Assembly (NCBI GenBank): GCA_020631235.1
Contig: JAHDHQ010000029.1
Coordinates: 1 to 50,574 of the forward strand
DNA from: Saprospiraceae bacterium
GTDB lineage: Bacteria; Bacteroidota; Bacteroidia; Chitinophagales; Saprospiraceae
Reading direction: 5' to 3'
DNA length: 50,574 nucleotides
Position 1 is the stretch's first letter, and each line of letters starts with the position of its first letter. Under the pieces are notes generated by a model, which saw only the letters and a list, made by a program, of their open reading frames with translations, did not search any database and was not told the origin of the DNA. The position numbers and the translations under genes are program-made. This document shows positions 46,265 to 50,574 of the stretch, in pieces.

Positions 46265-46616
46265 AAACTATTTGTATATTTCATTAATGACCTTTTTTTG
46301 TTGATTTGGATTACAGATTTGAAGTTAACTTGATCTATTGCAATGATCCTTATAACTTAGTTCATACTTGGGACCATCTCAAAATGGAGTCTTTAAAAGC
46401 TATCCAAAATAGTCTTATCTACTCCTAGAAAATAGTGGAATAAACCGTGTCCTTTTCGGATATAATAACAACCTTTGAGGGATGCAATAAACGATGCTTC
46501 AAGAAGACAACAAGTTTGAAAAATACAAAGCAAAAATAATTTAAACCTTTGAGTCACTTTAAGTTTAATTTTGCGTCATAAGGGTATAGAAATTTAACGC
46601 ACCAATACAATATAAA
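46265..46616. other. Intergenic region (352 bp) with one promoter element
   Basis: The gap between the lamin-tail gene and the coiled-coil gene holds a TAnnTTTG element (46566-46573) and otherwise no recognisable gene, repeat or hairpin. A roughly 43-codon rightward frame (about 46303-46430) has no start of its own and no family resemblance. Confidence 0.4.
46566..46573 (+). promoter_or_regulatory. TAnnTTTG promoter element for the coiled-coil membrane protein gene
   Basis: TAATTTTG at 46566-46573 fits the -7 consensus and lies 43 bp before ATG 46617. It is followed by CGTCAT exactly as at the lamin-tail gene. A TTTG at 46548-46551 is nearer than the usual -33 spacing. Confidence 0.45.
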
Positions 46617-47468
46617 ATGACTATTTCTCTAGGCTACCTTATCCTCGCCATTCTAGCTACGGCTATCATTACATATTTACTGGCAAAATCTGTGCTTGAT
46701 AAAAACGGCATTGGACTAAAAAAAACCAATAATCAGCAACAAAAAAGCATAGAAAAGCTAGAAAAAGAGCGCAAAAAACAAGACAAACTTATCAAAAAGT
46801 GGCAAGGAAAATCAGAAGAATGGCAACTGAAATATGAGGCGGCTGAAACAAAGCATAATCAACAGTCATCCAATGACAAAATAGCACTTAAAGCACTGGA
46901 AGCAAAGGAGGTGGAAAAAACTAACACTATCCAAAAAATGCAAAATGAATTGCTCAGAAACGGCGACAAAATAAACATGCAAAAAGACGAAATAGAGAAA
47001 TTAAAAGAACGATACGAAACCGACTTGCATGACAGTAAAAACTGGAAACCTATAAAAGCAAAATTAGAAAAGCAGCTAAAATCATACGAGCATAGCATCA
47101 ATGAATCAAAAGTGTCCATTACTAAACTCAATGAAAAATTAAGTAAGCAAACTGGAGAAATAAATGAGCTAGCAAAAACCCAGAAAAAAATGAGACTGCT
47201 TCAAACAGATAAAAATAAATTAGAAAAAGACATAAAATACTGGGAGCAAAAACACTACGACACCCATCATGAACTTGCTTCTCTGAAAGAGCAATTTGCG
47301 GCATTAAAGTCAAAAAATATTGCGCTGGAACAAGAACTCAATGGTGATCATCTCGTTAAAAAAGAAATGATGGAATCCATCAAAGAGTTTAAAACCAAAT
47401 TTGTGAATGTAAATAACCAGTACCACAAACTCTTGGAGAAAGTTGACAATCAAGCATCAACTAATTAA
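46617..47468 (+). CDS. Membrane-anchored coiled-coil protein
   Basis: This 283-residue protein has one N-terminal membrane helix (about residues 5-24, LGYLILAILATAIITYLLA). Almost everything after it is a long coiled coil, very rich in Lys, Glu and Gln, with heptad Leu/Ile positions to about residue 270. No enzyme or binding motif is visible. With the helix as a signal anchor the rod should face the cytoplasm, given the Lys-rich region right after it. A structural or tethering role is plausible; the function is unknown. Confidence 0.8.
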   Translation: MTISLGYLILAILATAIITYLLAKSVLDKNGIGLKKTNNQQQKSIEKLEKERKKQDKLIKKWQGKSEEWQLKYEAAETKHNQQSSNDKIALKALEAKEVEKTNTIQKMQNELLRNGDKINMQKDEIEKLKERYETDLHDSKNWKPIKAKLEKQLKSYEHSINESKVSITKLNEKLSKQTGEINELAKTQKKMRLLQTDKNKLEKDIKYWEQKHYDTHHELASLKEQFAALKSKNIALEQELNGDHLVKKEMMESIKEFKTKFVNVNNQYHKLLEKVDNQASTN

Positions 47469-47491
47469 CTGAAGTAAAGGCTAAGACAAAA

Positions 47492-48064
47492 TTAGAAAGT
47501 ATAGCCTAATTTGACAATGATTTCAGTGTAAGCGCCTTCTAAAACAGCTCCAAAGTTGAATTTGTTTTTATACTCTACATGTGCACCTAAACTAAAACTG
47601 TACAGACCATACGTTGCATAATTTAAAACATCGTCGCCATCATATTCTCGATCTACAGCTGCACCATAACCAATCAGTGTGTGGACATATGGTCTTAGAT
47701 CTTTGGACTCAGGTAGCAAATAAAATCTAGGGCCAAAAATAGCATTATACGAATTGGTTTGTCCTCCATCGTGTGCGTTTGTTCGTTCTTCGCGCTCATA
47801 CCTTGCGTGCGTGTACGAAATCTGTGTTTCTATTGTGAAAAATTGACTGATTCTCCACCTTGGACTGATGCCAAAATGAAAGCCAAGATTTGGCACATCG
47901 TAAACGCCCATGGGATACCCAACATTTACAGCAAAGTTAAATTTATCTGGTTTAGGGCTATCTTGTCCAAATACCTGTATACTAAGTAACAAACAAACAA
48001 TGGCTGTAATAAGTCCTTTATACAATCCATCCATTTCTGTTTTGATCACCATTCTCTTCATCAT
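47492..48064 (-). CDS. Small outer-membrane beta-barrel protein (porin-like fold)
   Basis: This 190-residue protein has an N-terminal leader; the hydrophobic part GLITAIVCLLLSIQVFGQ is the signal peptide, so the ATG may lie one or two Met codons downstream (Met2, Met5 or Met11). The mature part has eight or so alternating strands: FNFAVNVGYPMGVYD, GFHFGISPRWRIS, FTIETQISYTHARYE, NAIFGPRFYLLP, FSLGAHVEYKNKF. It ends in IIVKLGYTF with a C-terminal Phe. This is the OmpA/PorT-like small barrel pattern. No ligand is suggested. Confidence 0.82.
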   Translation of the reverse strand: MMKRMVIKTEMDGLYKGLITAIVCLLLSIQVFGQDSPKPDKFNFAVNVGYPMGVYDVPNLGFHFGISPRWRISQFFTIETQISYTHARYEREERTNAHDGGQTNSYNAIFGPRFYLLPESKDLRPYVHTLIGYGAAVDREYDGDDVLNYATYGLYSFSLGAHVEYKNKFNFGAVLEGAYTEIIVKLGYTF

Positions 48065-48268
48065 TTTTGGGATTTATATGAAAATTGATTAAGCTGTAAG
48101 CGCTTAAAAATCATTAACTTCGATACAAAGACACTGATTTAGAAGCTCACACCTATAAAAAGTCATATTAGTTTCCAATGGAATGTGTTAATGTTTAATC
48201 ATCAAACGTGGCAAAAGCATCTGAAAGACTAAACCAAAAACGACAAGGGTATGCACATATAAACTTAA

Positions 48269-49051
48269 TTAGCTCGCCATCAAGGTTTGAAAAAGTATAT
48301 CTAACTTGGTGATATCATCATTTAGTTTAAAACTCTTGATCGTCGTCTCCTTGCTAATTGCACCTTTAAAAATACTAGGCGTAGTATCTCCCCTTTTCCC
48401 TGTATAATCATGAATGGCGTATTCAGGTTCCAGAACCTTGTTTAGACATAAAAATTGACTTATTCTTTTCAAGGTTTCGTGTGATCGCTCGATGAGCTCA
48501 TCTGAATGGATTATCAAAACAGTATCTTGGTCCTTTGACTTCTTGAAATCTAATAAGAATTGCAAACGTTTTTCGTAATGTTCTATTGCATTTTGCAGGC
48601 TAAACGGTCTATTCTTTTGTTGTCCAAAAGCCGTCATCATACTTTCGATGGCTGGCTTTGGAGGTCTAGCTAACAGAATGTATTTTATGCGGTAGTTGAG
48701 TAGCAATGGCTCTTGAGGAGTCATGTGGTTATGATTCACTTGATCCAGAATGTATTTGTTAAAAACTTGCATGGATTTTTCATGATAGGCACAGGCGAGG
48801 ACTTGTTTTGCAAAATTTACATCATTGCCATATACCCGATTGGTTTCACCTATACCCACAATCTCTGTATGGTTAGCCAGTATATGAGCCAAGAGGCTCG
48901 ACCTGGATCGCATATGCCCGAAAATGAAGACAAAATTGGTTTGCTGCGTTTTACGAATAAATAATTTGGCTATTCCATTTTTAAATGGTCTTAAGGCAAG
49001 ATATTTTAATCGAAACAATTTCCACTTTATCTCCTGAAAATTCATGGCCAA
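48269..49051 (-). CDS. Sulfotransferase-like protein
   Basis: This 260-residue cytoplasmic protein has VFIFGHMRSRSSLLAHILANH (about residues 41-61) where sulfotransferases have the 5'-phosphosulfate loop. IKYILLARPPKPAIESMM (about 123-140) stands where the R...S 3'-phosphate motif sits, and IHDYTGKRGD near the end resembles the GxxGDW block. It would use PAPS to sulfate a carbohydrate, lipid or protein. The motifs are loose, so an inactive or different nucleotide-binding member is possible. It is a single gene with 200-bp gaps on its downstream side. Confidence 0.7.
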   Translation of the reverse strand: MAMNFQEIKWKLFRLKYLALRPFKNGIAKLFIRKTQQTNFVFIFGHMRSRSSLLAHILANHTEIVGIGETNRVYGNDVNFAKQVLACAYHEKSMQVFNKYILDQVNHNHMTPQEPLLLNYRIKYILLARPPKPAIESMMTAFGQQKNRPFSLQNAIEHYEKRLQFLLDFKKSKDQDTVLIIHSDELIERSHETLKRISQFLCLNKVLEPEYAIHDYTGKRGDTTPSIFKGAISKETTIKSFKLNDDITKLDILFQTLMAS

Positions 49052-49169
49052 AAGATACTATAAACTGACGGAATAATGATCATAAAAAATAAGTGATAGA
49101 TAAGCCAAGTTTGTCGACTGAGTGCATCCAAATATGCAAAGGCAAGCTTTATGGCTGTTTTGTATTTAG

Positions 49170-49550
49170 TTATTTACTATACTTTGTCAGTATTACTTCT
49201 TGGTTTTCTTTTAATTCTTTCAGGTTTTTCAAAATTTCCAAAGTAATCGGATTTTCCGTAGCGTTATTTCGCATTTCCTCTTTTCTCAATCCAAGCTTTG
49301 TATCGAAGTAACCCATTACTAATGAAATCGAAATGAACAAAATCATAACTATGGGGTAAAAAATCAAACGGTTCTCATCAAGAATTTGTCTTATTTTCTC
49401 GTCATTAATCGAATTCAGAAATACAAATGCAATCATAACAAAATTGATGTAACTTAAGTACATTTTCGCTCTGTCAAGATAAATCTTCCACCTTACAGCC
49501 GTCTTTTTGTTCAACGGAATTCCAAATATCTTCACTTTACTAATCCCCAT
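49170..49550 (-). CDS. Small two-helix membrane protein of unknown function
   Basis: This 126-residue protein has two hydrophobic helices (about 31-46 and 62-81) and a charged, coiled-coil-like C-terminal tail (about 85-126, EEMRNNATENPITLEILKNL). The N-terminus is basic and should be cytoplasmic. No family is recognised. It is alone in an AT-rich stretch next to a long non-coding gap, as is often seen for accessory genes. Confidence 0.7.
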   Translation of the reverse strand: MGISKVKIFGIPLNKKTAVRWKIYLDRAKMYLSYINFVMIAFVFLNSINDEKIRQILDENRLIFYPIVMILFISISLVMGYFDTKLGLRKEEMRNNATENPITLEILKNLKELKENQEVILTKYSK

Positions 49551-49822
49551 TTTTTATGGTTTTATATTTTTCATTTTACTAATTCCAAAAAACTACAATA
49601 TCTCCTAAACCTCATGGTTGATTGTCTATAAACCATAATTATTTAGATGAAACACACTTTTTAGATCATACTTATACCGAGTGATTTTCGTCATACCAAA
49701 ACTTAGAACGCCTATGGCAATGGAAAAATTTTAGCTAACTATATACTTGGTTCACTCTAAACTAAATCCTTGGCACTTTAAATCGCTTTTTTTCTACTTG
49801 GATTTGAAGCTCTGACTTCTTA

Positions 49823-49880
49823 GGTTAATGATATCCAGCATTTCTTTGAGGAACCAAGATGTGTGCTGGGTATCATTACC
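49823..49880. ncRNA. Candidate structured element: long imperfect stem-loop with T-tract
   Basis: GGTTAATGATATCCAGCA (49823-49840) pairs with TGCTGGGTATCATTACC (49864-49880) over 16-17 positions with one bulge and one mismatch. The loop is 23 nt and contains a weak inner pairing. TTTTGCCCC follows on the right. It may be an RNA gene end, a terminator of an unseen rightward transcript, or a repetitive palindrome. No gene ends near it. Confidence 0.4.
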
Positions 49881-50087
49881 TTTTGCCCCATTATTTAGAC
49901 TGGCTAAAGGTAGCTAAACGTTTATAACCGTTAGATTCCCTTTAGACTTGGAATTGTTAATTGAATATTCGCAACTTTGTATCCCGCTTTAATACTTACT
50001 CAAGTACCCTTTTTTAAAATCATTATTTATATCGGATCGATAAAAAACCAGATTTGGCTTTTATTGCATTCAATATTTTGTTTAACC

Positions 50088-50104
50088 TAATGCTTTAAGC
50101 ATTA
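50088..50104. promoter_or_regulatory. Perfect palindrome upstream of ssb (candidate operator or 5'-leader hairpin)
   Basis: TAATGCTT-T-AAGCATTA is an exact 8-bp inverted repeat around one base, 16 bp before the ssb ATG. It could bind a dimeric repressor or fold in the leader. The role is inference. Confidence 0.4.
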
Positions 50105-50120
50105 CAAATTATTTATCATT

Positions 50121-50471
50121 ATGAACACATTAAAAAACAGCGTACAGCTCATCGGCAACCTTGGAAAAGATATCGAATACAAGGAGCTAGCCTCAGGAAA
50201 AAAACTCGCGAAATTCACTTTAGCAACTAACGATTATTACAAAAATGCATCCGGAGAAAAAGTTGAAGAAACTCAGTGGCACAACATTACCGCTTGGGGA
50301 AAAATCGCCGAAAACATGGACCAAATTCTAAGTAAAGGAGAAACCGTAGCACTTAAAGGTAAACTTAGATATAGTCAATCGGAAGATAAAGATGGAAACA
50401 AACGATACTATACCGAAGTAGTAGCCAACGAATTCTTTAAAATTTCTAAAAAGAATGAGTCTCCATTTTAA
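50121..50471 (+). CDS. ssb: Single-stranded DNA-binding protein, short form
   Basis: This 116-residue protein is a single OB-fold SSB: NSVQLIGNLGKDIEYKEL, FTLATNDYYKNASGE, EETQWHNITAWGKIAENM, KGETVALKGKLRYSQ and YYTEVVANEFF. It ends directly in KKNESPF. It lacks the flexible linker and has only a minimal version of the acidic DDDIPF-type tip that recruits replication and repair partners. It may be a second, plasmid- or competence-type SSB, or a clade form. It has its own terminator. Confidence 0.94.
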   Translation: MNTLKNSVQLIGNLGKDIEYKELASGKKLAKFTLATNDYYKNASGEKVEETQWHNITAWGKIAENMDQILSKGETVALKGKLRYSQSEDKDGNKRYYTEVVANEFFKISKKNESPF

Positions 50472-50478
50472 ACAAAAT

Positions 50479-50503
50479 AAGGGCCAATTAATCGTTGGCC
50501 CTT
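50479..50503 (+). terminator. Rho-independent terminator after ssb
   Basis: AAGGGCCAA (50479-50487) and TTGGCCCTT (50495-50503) form a perfect 9-bp stem with a 7-nt loop, and a T-rich run follows. It begins 8 bp after the ssb stop codon. Confidence 0.85.
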
Positions 50504-50574
50504 TATATTATAGTTATAAACAAGCAGCACTAAAATCCAATTTATTGTCAATAACTTTAAATGAATAGGAAACA

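Larger units (their letters stand above)
49551..50120. other. Long intergenic region (570 bp) with a large stem-loop
   Basis: No gene is recognisable here. It holds a long imperfect stem-loop (49823-49880) followed by TTTT, and a perfect palindrome (50088-50104) next to ssb. The rest is AT-rich with short direct and inverted words but no clear element. Confidence 0.5.

Noticed and set aside
46303-46430. About 43-codon frame without a start in the gap before the coiled-coil gene
   Set aside because: No start codon near its beginning, no recognisable family, and such lengths are expected by chance in AT-rich DNA.

Overview
The window is chromosomal DNA of a low-GC member of the Bacteroidota. 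Three kinds of evidence support this. Several exported proteins end in type IX secretion (T9SS, type A) sorting domains. Two large sensors combine a Reg_prop propeller with a Y_Y_Y domain. Some genes are preceded by TAnnTTTG promoter elements, and Shine-Dalgarno sites are mostly weak. A Saprospiria- or Cytophagia-like affiliation is a guess. I see no tRNA, rRNA, CRISPR array or intact transposon; nearly everything is ordinary chromosomal coding sequence.

Layout. 1-2711: surface or secreted proteins, one running off the left edge, with a ~30-codon relic of a T9SS tail between them. 2822-9791: a beta-glucoside utilisation unit, with a GH3 glucosidase lipoprotein and a sodium/solute symporter transcribed leftward and a one-piece membrane sensor-regulator with a LuxR-type helix-turn-helix (HTH) transcribed rightward; an imperfect 11-bp inverted repeat lies between them. 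9912-15865: two large T9SS cargo proteins, an M43-like metalloprotease and a beta-helix protein, each followed by a clear terminator. 16323-19994: a LytS-type sensor kinase directly followed by a LytTR response regulator. 20074-21342: an outer-membrane barrel gene split by one in-frame TGA.

21612-28383 is a molybdenum cofactor island: moaC, a MobB-like/MobA fusion, moeA, moaA, a small membrane protein, a TSUP transporter, moaD, moaE and a MoeB-rhodanese adenylyltransferase. Together these cover cyclic pyranopterin formation (MoaA, MoaC), sulfur transfer (MoaD, MoaE, MoeB), metal insertion (MoeA) and nucleotide attachment (MobA). 28418-34276 holds lipoproteins and exported proteins of unknown role, a heptamer tandem repeat and malate:quinone oxidoreductase. 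34421-36580 holds ribB with a decayed GTP cyclohydrolase II tail and a quinone-reductase-like dehydrogenase.

36696-41204 is a tightly overlapping operon: a DUF2891 lipoprotein, an NRAMP-fold transporter without the family's metal-binding motifs, and pxpA-pxpB-pxpC (5-oxoprolinase). I read it as a pyroglutamate import and hydrolysis unit. 41205-50574 is more accessory: a structured intergenic region, a large helical protein of unknown function, an ECF sigma factor overlapping a membrane protein with a barrel-like C-terminal half, a lamin-tail T9SS protein, a coiled-coil membrane protein, a barrel, a sulfotransferase-like protein, a small membrane protein, a 570-bp gap with a long stem-loop, and a short single-stranded DNA-binding protein.

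Best candidates for something new: the NRAMP-like/DUF2891/pxpABC operon as a pyroglutamate system; the sigma factor paired with a putative cytoplasm-to-outer-membrane protein; the decayed MobB domain fused to MobA; and the in-frame TGA in the barrel gene.
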